Source: Caulobacter sp031457805
Lineage (GTDB): Bacteria > Pseudomonadota > Alphaproteobacteria > Caulobacterales > Caulobacteraceae
Reading direction: 5' to 3'
Length of the DNA stretch: 64,000 bases
Assembly: GCF_031457805.1 (NCBI RefSeq)
Contig: NZ_JAVDXI010000001.1
Span: forward strand, 496,001 to 560,000
The first letter of the stretch is position 1. Each line of letters starts with the position of its first letter. The position numbers were made by a program, and so were the translations under genes. The notes beneath the pieces were generated by a model. It did not search any database. It worked only from the letters and a program-made list of their open reading frames with translations, and was not told the origin of the DNA. Positions 1 to 7,773 of this stretch are shown one piece after another.

Positions 1-804
1 TTCGTCGACACGGGCCTGCTTCGCAAGAACGAGGCCGACCAGGTCGTGACCCTGTTCCGCGACCACTACAACATCCCGCTGGTGCATGTGGACGCCGGGG
101 ACCTGTTCCTAGGCGAGCTGGCGGGCGTCAGCGATCCCGAGACCAAGCGCAAGACCATCGGTCGCCTGTTCATCGACGTCTTCGACAAGGAAGCCGCCAA
201 GATCGACGGCGCGGAGTTCCTGGCCCAGGGCACGCTCTATCCGGACGTGGTCGAGAGCGTCTCGGCGCGCGGCGGCCCCTCGGCGGTGATCAAGAGCCAC
301 CATAATGTCGGCGGCCTGCCGGACTACATGAAGCTCAAGCTGGTCGAGCCGCTGCGCGAACTCTTCAAGGACGAGGTCCGCGCTCTGGGCGTCGAGCTGG
401 GCCTGGCCCCGGCCTTCGTCGGCCGCCATCCGTTCCCCGGCCCGGGCCTGGCCATACGCATCCCCGGCGAGATTACGCCCGAGAAGGTCAAGGTCCTGCA
501 GGACGCCGACGCCATCTATCTGGAAGAGATCCGTAACGCCGGCCTCTACGATCAGATCTGGCAGGCTTTCGCCGTGCTGCTGCCGGTCAAGACCGTCGGC
601 GTGATGGGCGATGCGCGCACCTACGAGAACGTGCTGGCCCTGCGCGCGGTGACCTCGACCGACGGCATGACCGCCGACTTCTTCGAATTCCCCTGGGCCG
701 TGCTCGGCAAGACCGCCACGCGGATCATCAACGAGGTGCGCGGCGTCAACCGCGTCGTCTATGACGTGACCAGCAAGCCGCCGGGCACGATCGAGTGGGA
801 ATAG
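1..804 (+). CDS. guaA: GMP synthase (glutamine-hydrolysing), C-terminal part
   Basis: The reading frame is open from base 1, so this is the 3' portion (267 residues) of a gene that begins outside the window. GMP synthase converts XMP to GMP with ATP and glutamine, the last step of de novo guanine nucleotide synthesis. The visible part covers the end of the ATP-pyrophosphatase domain (FVDTGLLRKNEA near the edge) and the C-terminal dimerisation domain, with the family motifs SHHNVGGLP and HPFPGPGLA and the terminal KPPGTIEWE. The amidotransferase domain lies upstream of the window. Identity is secure. Confidence 0.97.
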   Translation, partial: FVDTGLLRKNEADQVVTLFRDHYNIPLVHVDAGDLFLGELAGVSDPETKRKTIGRLFIDVFDKEAAKIDGAEFLAQGTLYPDVVESVSARGGPSAVIKSHHNVGGLPDYMKLKLVEPLRELFKDEVRALGVELGLAPAFVGRHPFPGPGLAIRIPGEITPEKVKVLQDADAIYLEEIRNAGLYDQIWQAFAVLLPVKTVGVMGDARTYENVLALRAVTSTDGMTADFFEFPWAVLGKTATRIINEVRGVNRVVYDVTSKPPGTIEWE

Positions 805-807
805 TGA

Positions 808-831
808 GGCGGCGCGCCGCCGCTTGCGGCG
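808..831 (+). terminator. GC-rich hairpin after guaA
   Basis: A perfect 14-bp palindrome (GGCGGCGCGCCGCC, 808-821) lies four bases after the guaA stop. An overlapping alternative CGCCGC/GCGGCG stem extends to about 831. No T-run follows, so it is at best a weak intrinsic terminator or RNA 3' end stabiliser. I see no other signal before the next gene. Confidence 0.3.
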
Positions 832-894
832 TGGGGCGCGCTGGTCAATCCTGCGCGCAGGTCGACCGTAGAGCGTCGGCGTGCGGGGAGCGTG

Positions 895-1686
895 ATGCGG
901 ATGGTCGGCAAGCAGGTCTGGGCGTTCGTGGGAGCCGGCCTCGGAGTCTGGATATCGGCCTCCGACGCGGCGGCCCAGACGCGTCCTGAGGACACCGAGG
1001 TCTGGAAGCCTCTTGTGCCGGTCGTTGCTCCGGGAACCGTTTCCGGCGCAGCCCCGTCCGACGCGATCATCCTGTTCGACGGCCGCGACCTGGATCAGTG
1101 GGTCACGGCGGCCGACAAGTCTCCGGCCGGCTGGATCGTCGCCGACGGGGTCATCACCGTCGACAAGGCGCGGGGCAATATCGAGACCAAGCGGACGTTC
1201 CGCGATTATCAACTGCATCTGGAATGGCGCATTCCCGCCGACATTGCGGGGTCTGGCCAGGCGCGGGGCAACAGCGGCGTGTTCCTGGCGTCCACCGGCT
1301 CACGCGATCAGGGTTACGAGGTGCAGATCCTCGACAGCTATCAGAGCAGCACCTACGTCAACGGCCAAGCCGGCGCCGTCTACAAGCAGCATCCGCCGCT
1401 AGCCAACGCCAACCGCAAGCCGGGTGAGTGGCAGACCTACGACATCATCTGGCGCGCGCCGGTGTTCGGCCCCGATGGCGTGCTGACCCGGGCCGCCTCG
1501 GTGACGGTGCTGCACAACGGCGTGCTGGTGCAGGACAATGCGGTCCTAGCGGGCGAGACCGTCTATATCGGCAAGCCCGGCTACAAGGCCCATGGTCCGT
1601 CGCCGATCAAGCTGCAGGCGCACGGCGATCCCAGCGCGCCGATCAGCTTCCGCAATATCTGGGTGCGAGAGCTGGCGCCGCGCTAG
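895..1686 (+). CDS. Exported DUF1080 (3-keto-disaccharide hydrolase-type) protein
   Basis: This 263-residue protein has an N-terminal signal peptide (hydrophobic AFVGAGLGVWISA, then AAA before mature residues near 28). One DUF1080/PF06439 concanavalin-like domain follows, with IILFDGRDLDQW, the core GNSGVFL and a terminal ISFRNIWVREL. Members of this family are linked to cleavage of 3-keto-glycosides, so a periplasmic role on oxidised disaccharides is inferred. An in-frame GTG sits just before the chosen ATG; the purine-rich GGGGAG at 885-890 suits the ATG better. A second member of the family lies at 7774-8601 in the same locus. Substrate is not shown by the sequence. Confidence 0.85.
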   Translation: MRMVGKQVWAFVGAGLGVWISASDAAAQTRPEDTEVWKPLVPVVAPGTVSGAAPSDAIILFDGRDLDQWVTAADKSPAGWIVADGVITVDKARGNIETKRTFRDYQLHLEWRIPADIAGSGQARGNSGVFLASTGSRDQGYEVQILDSYQSSTYVNGQAGAVYKQHPPLANANRKPGEWQTYDIIWRAPVFGPDGVLTRAASVTVLHNGVLVQDNAVLAGETVYIGKPGYKAHGPSPIKLQAHGDPSAPISFRNIWVRELAPR

Positions 1687-1735
1687 AGCATTTTTCGAGC
1701 GAAGTGGTTCCGGTTCGCGTGAAGAAAAATGCGCC
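1686..1735. repeat. Palindromic intergenic repeat resembling the alphaproteobacterial CerM type
   Basis: An inverted repeat with arms GCATTTTT (1688-1695) and AAAAATGC (1725-1732), plus inner GCGAA/TTCGC, directly follows the DUF1080 stop. From memory it matches a palindromic element common in Caulobacter and Rhizobiales intergenic regions, whose centre usually reads GTGGATTCCGG and so contains a GANTC methylation site. Here the centre is GTGGTTCCGG, so that site is absent. It may also act as a terminator. Confidence 0.6.
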
Positions 1736-1750
1736 AAAAGACACAAGATT

Positions 1751-1787
1751 AGAGCTCCCGGCCTGACGAAGTCAGGTCGTGAGCTCT
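1751..1787. terminator. Two-tier hairpin between convergent genes
   Basis: The outer arms AGAGCTC (1751-1757) and GAGCTCT (1781-1787) enclose an inner stem CCTGAC/GTCAGG (1762-1767, 1771-1776) with a three-base loop. It lies between the convergent DUF1080 and LacI-family genes and overlaps the first two bases of the latter's stop codon. A bidirectional terminator is the likely role. The polyT tail is missing. Confidence 0.55.
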
Positions 1788-2793
1788 AGCCCAGCGGCGC
1801 TGCGGTGCTGTCCCTGACCACCAGCTGGTGGGGCAGGGTGATGTTCTGAAGCGCGGTGGATCGTCCGGCGAGAATGTCGAGCAACAGCCGAACCACCTCG
1901 TGGCCGATCTGCTCCTTGGGCTGACGCACCGTGGTCAGCTTTGGGTGCAGGTATTCAGCGAAACGGATGTCGTCGAAGCCGACCAGCGAGATGTCGCGCG
2001 GGCAATCAAGGCTGCGTTGACGGATCGCCTCCATCGCGCCCATGGCCATCTCGTCGCTGAAGCAGAAGATCGCCGTCGGGCGGCCCGGTTCGTCCAGCAA
2101 CTCTGCAGCCTGGCGGGCGCCGGACTCGATCGAGAAGTCGCCGATGGCCATCCGCAGCGCGCTGGTGCGTCCGTGGCGCTGGGCGGCGGAGAGCACGCCC
2201 GCGAGCCGGTCGCTGCTGATTGGGCTGGCGAGCGGACCTGTTACGACCCCGATGCGGACATGGCCCAGCCCATAGAGGTGATCCATCACCTCGGCCGCAG
2301 CGCGCTCGTTGTCGATATGGGCGCTGGAGACGGCCAGACCCGGCCGGAACTCGCAACCGTTGACGATCGGCGTGCGCGGGCCCTTGGCGGCGAGCATTTC
2401 CGCCAGGACGTCCGGAAGGCGATGGCCCAGGAAGATCAGGCCGTCAGCCTCCTTGCGCCGGAACATCAGGGCGTACTGCTCCTCGCGCGCCTCCTCATGG
2501 CGCGTGTCGCCCAAGAGCACCGAGTACCCGGCCGCCAGCGCGGCTTCCTCGACGCCGCGGATCACCTGAGAGAAGAACGGGTTGGAGATGTCCGGCACCG
2601 TGACCAGGATCTTCTCGGTCCGCAGCGTGCGCAGGCTCTTGGCCGCGAAGTTCGGCTCGTAGCCAAGGCGATGGACGGCCTCCATGACCTTCTGGCGTGT
2701 GGGCTCGAGCACCAGTTCGGGCGCGCTGAAGACCCGCGAGACGGTCGCGGTCGAGACCCCGGCTTCCCGGGCGACATCTTGAATGGTGGCCAT
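1786..2793 (-). CDS. LacI-family transcriptional repressor
   Basis: This 335-residue protein has an N-terminal LacI helix-turn-helix (TIQDVAREAGVSTATVSRVF at residues 3-22) and a hinge region. A periplasmic-binding-protein-like effector domain follows, starting near ILVTVPDISNPFFSQVIRG. The start ATG at 2793 puts the HTH at the usual distance from the N-terminus; an open extension upstream is not family-like. It is divergent from the MFS importer gene, with a candidate operator at 2884-2906 between them. It is therefore the probable sugar-responsive repressor of the import and isomerase operon and possibly of the lac-type genes further down. Confidence 0.93.
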   Translation of the reverse strand: MATIQDVAREAGVSTATVSRVFSAPELVLEPTRQKVMEAVHRLGYEPNFAAKSLRTLRTEKILVTVPDISNPFFSQVIRGVEEAALAAGYSVLLGDTRHEEAREEQYALMFRRKEADGLIFLGHRLPDVLAEMLAAKGPRTPIVNGCEFRPGLAVSSAHIDNERAAAEVMDHLYGLGHVRIGVVTGPLASPISSDRLAGVLSAAQRHGRTSALRMAIGDFSIESGARQAAELLDEPGRPTAIFCFSDEMAMGAMEAIRQRSLDCPRDISLVGFDDIRFAEYLHPKLTTVRQPKEQIGHEVVRLLLDILAGRSTALQNITLPHQLVVRDSTAAPLG

Positions 2794-2871
2794 TGGGCCG
2801 ACACTGGCGGCTCGCTGAAAGCTTGGCAAGCGTCGCGGAGCGCTTGTCGCCGCCTCGTGGCGGTTGCCGGG

Positions 2872-2906
2872 TTGACGGACCCCTGTTATCGATGAATTCG
2901 ATTACA
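2872..2906 (+). promoter_or_regulatory. Candidate promoter and LacI-type operator of the importer operon
   Basis: A good Caulobacter-style -35 (TTGACGG, 2872-2878) is followed by an imperfect dyad from TGTTATCGA (2884-2892) to TCGATTACA (2898-2906). The perfect inner arms are ATCGA (2888-2892) and TCGAT (2898-2902). The dyad covers the place where the -10 should be, as expected for repression. It sits in the divergent region between a LacI-family gene and the MFS gene. The assignment is inferred from position and symmetry only. Confidence 0.45.
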
Positions 2907-2969
2907 TTGGAGCGGCGCAGGTCCGGATGGACGAAAGTCGGCCGCCCATCGGTCGGGGAGGACGAGGGC

Positions 2970-4208
2970 ATGACGACGAGTTTCCGTCTGTTCGTGATGA
3001 TGGTGCTGCAATTGGCGATCTGGGGCGCCTGGGCGCCAAAGATCTTTCCCTACATGGGCATGCTGGGCTTCGCGCCCTGGCAGCAGTCGTTGGTCGGCAG
3101 CGCCTGGGGTGTGGCCGCCCTGGTGGGCATCTTCTTTTCGAACCAGTTCGCGGATCGCAACTTCTCCGCCGAGCGGTTTCTGGCCGTCAGCCACCTGATC
3201 GGCGGCTTGGCGCTGCTGGGCACGGCCTTCTCGACGGAATTCTGGCCGTTCTTTGCGTGTTACCTCGTCTTCAGCCTCGTCTATGTGCCGACGCTGTCGG
3301 TCACCAACTCGATCGCCTTCGCCAACCTGCGCGATCCGGCGGCCGGTTTCGGCGGTGTTCGGATGGGCGGGACTGTCGGCTGGGTGCTGGTCAGCTGGCC
3401 GTTCGTATTTCTGCTGGGCGCCCAGGCGACGGTCGAGCAGGTCCGCTGGATCTTCCTGGTGGCCGCGATCGTTTCGTTTGTCTTCGCCGGTTACGCCCTG
3501 ACGTTGCCGCACACGCCCCCGCGCAAGGCTGATGACGGGGTCGACAAGCTGGCCTGGCGTCGCGCGGTCAAGCTGCTGGGCGTCCCGTTCGTGCTGGTGC
3601 TGTTCATCGTCACCTTCATCGATTCCGTCATTCACAACGGTTACTTCGTGATGGCCGACGCCTTCCTGACCAATCGGGTCGGGATCGCCGGCAATCTCAG
3701 CATGGTCGTGTTGAGCCTAGGCCAGGTGGCCGAGATCATCACCATGCTGGTGCTGGGGCGGGTGCTGGCCAAGCTGGGCTGGAAGGCCACCATGATCGTC
3801 GGCGTGCTGGGCCATGCGGCGCGTTTTGCGGTGTTCGCCTATTTCGCCGACAGCGTGCCGGTGATCGTGGCGGTGCAGCTGCTGCACGGCGTCTGCTACG
3901 CCTTCTTCTTCGCCACGGTGTACATCTTCGTGGACGCCGTCTTCCCCAAGGACGTCCGCTCCAGCGCGCAGGGCCTGTTCAACCTGCTGATCCTGGGCGT
4001 TGGCAATGTCGCGGCCAGCTTCATCTTCCCGGCATTGATCGGCCACCTGACCGTCGACGGGACGGTGGACTACACGACCCTGTTCCTCGTGCCGACCGCC
4101 ATGGCGCTGGCGGCGGTCTGCCTGCTGGCGTTGTTCTTCCGGCCGCCGACGCGGGGACCTGTTCCGGCAAGCGACTCCGCGTCCTCCGCCAGCCCGGCCC
4201 AAGCCTAG
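2970..4208 (+). CDS. MFS transporter of the nucleoside:H+ symporter (NHS/NupG-like) type
   Basis: A 412-residue, 12-helix inner-membrane transporter. It opens with FRLFVMMVLQLAIWGAWAPK, which is typical of the NupG-like NHS branch of the major facilitator superfamily, and has a charged central loop near TPPRKADDGVDK. The start at 2970 is preceded by GAGGACGAGGG and places the first helix correctly; an upstream in-frame extension would overlap the operator region. Members of this branch often sit in sugar catabolic clusters. Next to LacI, isomerase and dehydrogenase genes, it probably imports a sugar or keto-sugar released in the periplasm. The true substrate is unknown. Confidence 0.85.
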   Translation: MTTSFRLFVMMVLQLAIWGAWAPKIFPYMGMLGFAPWQQSLVGSAWGVAALVGIFFSNQFADRNFSAERFLAVSHLIGGLALLGTAFSTEFWPFFACYLVFSLVYVPTLSVTNSIAFANLRDPAAGFGGVRMGGTVGWVLVSWPFVFLLGAQATVEQVRWIFLVAAIVSFVFAGYALTLPHTPPRKADDGVDKLAWRRAVKLLGVPFVLVLFIVTFIDSVIHNGYFVMADAFLTNRVGIAGNLSMVVLSLGQVAEIITMLVLGRVLAKLGWKATMIVGVLGHAARFAVFAYFADSVPVIVAVQLLHGVCYAFFFATVYIFVDAVFPKDVRSSAQGLFNLLILGVGNVAASFIFPALIGHLTVDGTVDYTTLFLVPTAMALAAVCLLALFFRPPTRGPVPASDSASSASPAQA

Positions 4209-4229
4209 ATGTCAGGAAAGGTGATCCCC

Positions 4230-5195
4230 ATGCGCATGACCGCCTTCGATAATCAGAGCCAGGGCCTTTCCCGTCGCGGCCTGCTGGCCGCCGGCGCCGC
4301 CGCGCTGGGCGCAGGCTTCGCCGGGACGGTGACCGCGAGCGAGGTTCCGTTCTTCCAGCGCCGCAAGCAGCCGGTGGGCATCCAACTCTACAGCCTGGGT
4401 CCGGATCTGGCCAAAGAGCTCGACGCGCAGCTGGCGACCGTCGCGAAGATCGGCTTCCGGACGGTCGAGCTGGCTGGCTATTTGGGCCGCACGCCCGCCG
4501 AACTGCGCGCGAGCTTTGACCGGCATGGCCTTGTCTGCCCCAGCGCGCACATCTCGCCGAAGGGCCCCAACGGCTTCAGCGGCGATCTCGTCAAGCTGGC
4601 GGACGAACTGCACGTGATCGGCGTGAAGTCGGCGATCATGCCGATCTTCTACATCCCCGAGCGGATGGGCGCCGCCGACCTGCGTCAGGCGGGCGTGCAG
4701 ATGACCGCCGACGAATGGAAATGGAACGCCGATTTCCTGAACGAGAAGGCCGCCATCCTGAAGAAGGCGGGCATTCTCGCCGGCTATCACAACCACAATT
4801 TCGAGTTCGCGCCGCTGAAGGACGCCAAGGGCGGCGAGACCACCGGCATGGACATCCTGCTGAAAGGGACCGATCCGTCGCTGGTGACCTTCGAGCTCGA
4901 CGCCGGCTGGGTGACGGCGGCGGGCCAGGACCCGTTCGCGCTGCTGAAGGCCTATCCGGGGCGCTTCACCCAGATGCACGTCAAGGACGTCAAGCCGACC
5001 ACCAAGCCCAACTTCGAGCTGCGCCAGGATCCGACCGAGGTGGGCTCGGGCATGATCGACTGGAAGCGGCTGCTGCCGGCGGCCTATGACGCCGGGATCC
5101 GGGGCTTCTACTACGAGCAGGAGCCGCCGTTCGCTTACACGCGTCTGGAGTCGGCCAAGATCAGCTTCGACTACCTCGCCAAGGTGGTCGCCTGA
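4230..5195 (+). CDS. Tat-exported sugar isomerase/epimerase-like TIM-barrel protein
   Basis: A 321-residue protein of the xylose-isomerase-like TIM-barrel (AP-endonuclease 2) family. It has a twin-arginine signal (LSRRGLLAAGAAALGAG) ending near TVTASE. Barrel motifs with likely metal ligands are GYHNHNFEF, FELDAGW, MHVKDVK and the terminal FYYEQE. I prefer ATG 4230 because AGGAAAGG lies eight bases upstream; ATG 4209 directly follows the MFS stop and is an alternative. The gene overlaps the next one by one base (TGATG). Export suggests action on sugars or keto-sugars outside the cytoplasm. Confidence 0.85.
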   Translation: MRMTAFDNQSQGLSRRGLLAAGAAALGAGFAGTVTASEVPFFQRRKQPVGIQLYSLGPDLAKELDAQLATVAKIGFRTVELAGYLGRTPAELRASFDRHGLVCPSAHISPKGPNGFSGDLVKLADELHVIGVKSAIMPIFYIPERMGAADLRQAGVQMTADEWKWNADFLNEKAAILKKAGILAGYHNHNFEFAPLKDAKGGETTGMDILLKGTDPSLVTFELDAGWVTAAGQDPFALLKAYPGRFTQMHVKDVKPTTKPNFELRQDPTEVGSGMIDWKRLLPAAYDAGIRGFYYEQEPPFAYTRLESAKISFDYLAKVVA

Positions 5196-6325
5196 TGACC
5201 CTCCGGATGGCCATGGTCGGCGGCGGTCCTGGCTCGTTCATCGGGCCGGTGCACCGGATGGCCGCAGAGCTGGACGGGCGCATCCGGCTGGTGGCGGGCG
5301 TGTTCAGCCGCGATCCCGCCAAGAGCGCCCAGGCGGCGGCCGCCTGGGGCGTGGCGCCCGACCGGGTCTATCCGGACCACCACACGATGTTCGCGGCCGA
5401 GCGGGCGCGCCCCGACGGTGTTCAACTCGTCTCGGTGGTGACGCCGAACCACCTGCATTTCGACGTCTCCGCGTCGGCGCTGAAGGCCGGGCTGCACGTG
5501 ATCAGCGACAAGCCCGCGACGCTGAACCTCGCCGAGGCGCAAAGCCTGGCCGAGATCGTCGCCGCCTCGGGCAAGCAGTACGGCCTGACCTATACCTATA
5601 CCGGCTATCCGATGGTCCGCGAGGCTCGCGAGATCGTGGCGCGCGGCGATCTGGGCGCGGTGCGCAAGGTCGTTGTCGAGTACTCGCAAGGCTGGCTATC
5701 GACGCCGCTTGAGCGCGACGGCGACAACAAGCAGGCCAGCTGGCGGGCTGATCCCAAGCAGTCGGGCGTCGGCGGCTGCATCGGCGACATCGGCGTCCAC
5801 GCATTCAACATCGCCGAGTTCATCACGGGACGGCGCGTGGCGCGGCTGTGCGCTGACGTCGCCACCGTGGTTCCGGGGCGCGGCCTGGACGACGACTGCA
5901 ACGTACTACTGCGGTTTGAGGATGGATCGCGGGGCGTGCTGATCGCCTCGCAGATCTCGGCCGGCGCGCGCAATGGCCTGACGATCAGCGTCTATGGGGA
6001 GAAGGGCGGTCTGACCTGGTCGCACGAGGACCCCAATATTCTGACGCTGGATTGGCTTGAGGGGCCCAGCCACGTGCTGCACGCCGGCTCCGGCTATCTC
6101 GGCTCTGCGGCGCGGGCGGTGACGCGCCTGCCGACCGGGCATCCCGAAGGCTTCATCGAGGCCTTCGCTACGATCTACAGGGATTTCGCCGACGCGATCG
6201 AGGGCCGCGCCGGCGGCCTCGTGCCGGATATCAGCGAGGGCGTGCGCGGCATGGCCTTTGTCGAGCGCGCCGTTGCGGCCAGCCGCGACGATGCGGGCTG
6301 GGTGTCGCTGCAGGGAGAAGGCTGA
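5195..6325 (+). CDS. Gfo/Idh/MocA-family NAD(P)-dependent oxidoreductase
   Basis: A 376-residue cytoplasmic dehydrogenase. The N-terminal Rossmann fold starts MAMVGGGPGSFIGPVH, and the family motif appears as VISDKPATLN (the usual EKP is DKP here). The C-terminal Gfo/Idh alpha/beta domain includes GCIGDIGVHAFNIAEF, with the catalytic-type Asp and His. The family oxidises or reduces sugar hydroxyl/keto groups, so reduction of an imported 3-keto-sugar is a sensible role here. Translational coupling on both sides (TGATG overlaps at 5195 and 6325) places it in one operon with two isomerase-like genes. Confidence 0.92.
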   Translation: MTLRMAMVGGGPGSFIGPVHRMAAELDGRIRLVAGVFSRDPAKSAQAAAAWGVAPDRVYPDHHTMFAAERARPDGVQLVSVVTPNHLHFDVSASALKAGLHVISDKPATLNLAEAQSLAEIVAASGKQYGLTYTYTGYPMVREAREIVARGDLGAVRKVVVEYSQGWLSTPLERDGDNKQASWRADPKQSGVGGCIGDIGVHAFNIAEFITGRRVARLCADVATVVPGRGLDDDCNVLLRFEDGSRGVLIASQISAGARNGLTISVYGEKGGLTWSHEDPNILTLDWLEGPSHVLHAGSGYLGSAARAVTRLPTGHPEGFIEAFATIYRDFADAIEGRAGGLVPDISEGVRGMAFVERAVAASRDDAGWVSLQGEG

Positions 6326-7380
6326 TGAAGACGCTCAAGGGACCCGCCATCTTCCTGGCCCAGTTCATCGGCGACACGCCGCCGTTCGACAAGCTCGAGA
6401 CCATGGCGGCCTGGGTTTCGAGCCTTGGCTATGCCGGGGTGCAGATGCCCACGGGCGGCGCGGACTCGTTCTTCGATCTCGCGCTGGCCGCCGAGAGCCA
6501 GACCTATTGCGACGACATTGCCGGGCTGCTCGCCGAGTACGGCCTGGAGATCACCGAGCTGTCGACGCACCTGCAGGGGCAGCTGGTCGCCGTTCACCCG
6601 GCCTATGACGAACTGTTCGACGGCTTTGCGCCGCCGGAGCTGCGCGGCAGACCCCAGGAACGTCAGGCCTGGGCGGTCGAGCAGGTGAAGGCCGCCGCCG
6701 TCGCCAGTCGGCGCCTCGGCCTGAAGGCCCACGCGACCTTTTCAGGCTCACTGGCTTGGCCCTATCTCTATCCCTGGCCGCAGCGGCCGGCGGGGCTGAT
6801 CGAGGAGGCGTTCGCCGAGCTGGGGCGTCGCTGGAAGCCCATCCTGGATGTCTTCGAAGATAACGGCGTTGACGCGGCTTATGAAATCCATCCGGGCGAG
6901 GACCTGCACGACGGAGCGACGTTCGAGCGCTTCCTCGACGAGGTCGATGGCCACCCTCGGGCCAATATCCTCTATGATCCCAGTCACTTCGTCCTGCAGC
7001 AGCTGGACTATCTGGCCTACATCGACCGCTACCACGAGCGCATCAAGGCGTTCCACGTCAAGGACGCCGAGTTCCGGCCTTCGGCGCGATCGGGCGTCTA
7101 TGGCGGCTATCAGGGATGGGTCGATCGGCCGGGGCGGTTCCGCTCGCTGGGCGATGGTCAGGTCGACTTCAAGGCGATCTTCTCAAAGCTGGCGCAGTAC
7201 GATTATGACGGTTGGGCGGTTCTGGAATGGGAGTGCGCGCTCAAGCATCCCGAGCAGGGCGCGGCCGAGGGCGCGACGTTCATCCGGGATCATATCATTC
7301 GGGTGACGGACAAGGCGTTCGACGATTTCGCCAGCGCCGGTTCGGACGCTGGACGTAACCGAAGACTTCTTGGTCTATAG
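6325..7380 (+). CDS. Cytoplasmic sugar isomerase/epimerase-like TIM-barrel protein
   Basis: A 351-residue TIM-barrel protein of the xylose-isomerase-like family without a signal peptide. Metal-binding and active-site segments are visible as AAYEIHPGEDLHDG, NILYDPSHFVLQQLDY, KAFHVKDAEF and AVLEWECALKHPEQG. It overlaps the Gfo/Idh gene by one base, so the two are probably translated together. This longer subfamily commonly neighbours Gfo/Idh/MocA genes in polyol, inositol and keto-sugar clusters. The exact reaction cannot be read from sequence. Confidence 0.88.
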   Translation: MKTLKGPAIFLAQFIGDTPPFDKLETMAAWVSSLGYAGVQMPTGGADSFFDLALAAESQTYCDDIAGLLAEYGLEITELSTHLQGQLVAVHPAYDELFDGFAPPELRGRPQERQAWAVEQVKAAAVASRRLGLKAHATFSGSLAWPYLYPWPQRPAGLIEEAFAELGRRWKPILDVFEDNGVDAAYEIHPGEDLHDGATFERFLDEVDGHPRANILYDPSHFVLQQLDYLAYIDRYHERIKAFHVKDAEFRPSARSGVYGGYQGWVDRPGRFRSLGDGQVDFKAIFSKLAQYDYDGWAVLEWECALKHPEQGAAEGATFIRDHIIRVTDKAFDDFASAGSDAGRNRRLLGL

Positions 7381-7410
7381 TCGAAGCGTGTGTTCTGACG
7401 GAGTTGCTTG

Positions 7411-7770
7411 ATGAAGGTTCGGCTTACCCTCGCGGCGATGCTCGCCGGTCTGGCGTCCAGCGCGGTCGCGGCGCCGTCGGGACAACAGCTGTTCGAGCAA
7501 CGCTGTGGCATGTGTCATGCGGTGCAGGCTGCTCCGGGCAAACTGGGACCACCCTTGGGGGGCGTGGTGGGTCGAAAGGCCGCGAGCGTGCCGGGTTACG
7601 CGTACAGCGCGGCCATGAAGGGCTCGGGCGTTATCTGGACCCCTGACAAGCTGGACGCCTATGTGAAGGCTCCGGCCAAGACCATGCCCGGCACCAAGAT
7701 GCTGCTCGGCGCGCCCAACGACGCAGAGCGCGCGGCGGTGATCGCCTATCTGGCCAGCGTGAAGAAGTAG
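7411..7770 (+). CDS. lacC: Exported mono-haem c-type cytochrome, candidate electron acceptor of the dehydrogenase
   Basis: A 119-residue protein with a signal peptide (MKVRLTLAAMLAGLASSAVAA). One class I cytochrome c domain follows, with haem site CGMCH at residues 32-36 and a Met-containing MPGTKM region for the sixth ligand. I chose the ATG at 7411; a TTG directly before it is less likely. The nearby lacA-like flavoprotein needs a cytochrome partner, and C. crescentus has lacA, lacB and lacC as subunits of one membrane dehydrogenase. Assigning lacC to this gene, not lacB, is my inference. Classical gluconate dehydrogenases use a larger three-haem subunit, so this one is smaller than usual. 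Confidence 0.75.
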   Translation: MKVRLTLAAMLAGLASSAVAAPSGQQLFEQRCGMCHAVQAAPGKLGPPLGGVVGRKAASVPGYAYSAAMKGSGVIWTPDKLDAYVKAPAKTMPGTKMLLGAPNDAERAAVIAYLASVKK

Positions 7771-7773
7771 ACC

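Noticed and set aside
109..1218. A 369-codon minus-strand frame opposite guaA and the DUF1080 gene.
   Set aside because: It spans two real genes on the other strand and reads as low-complexity antisense sequence.
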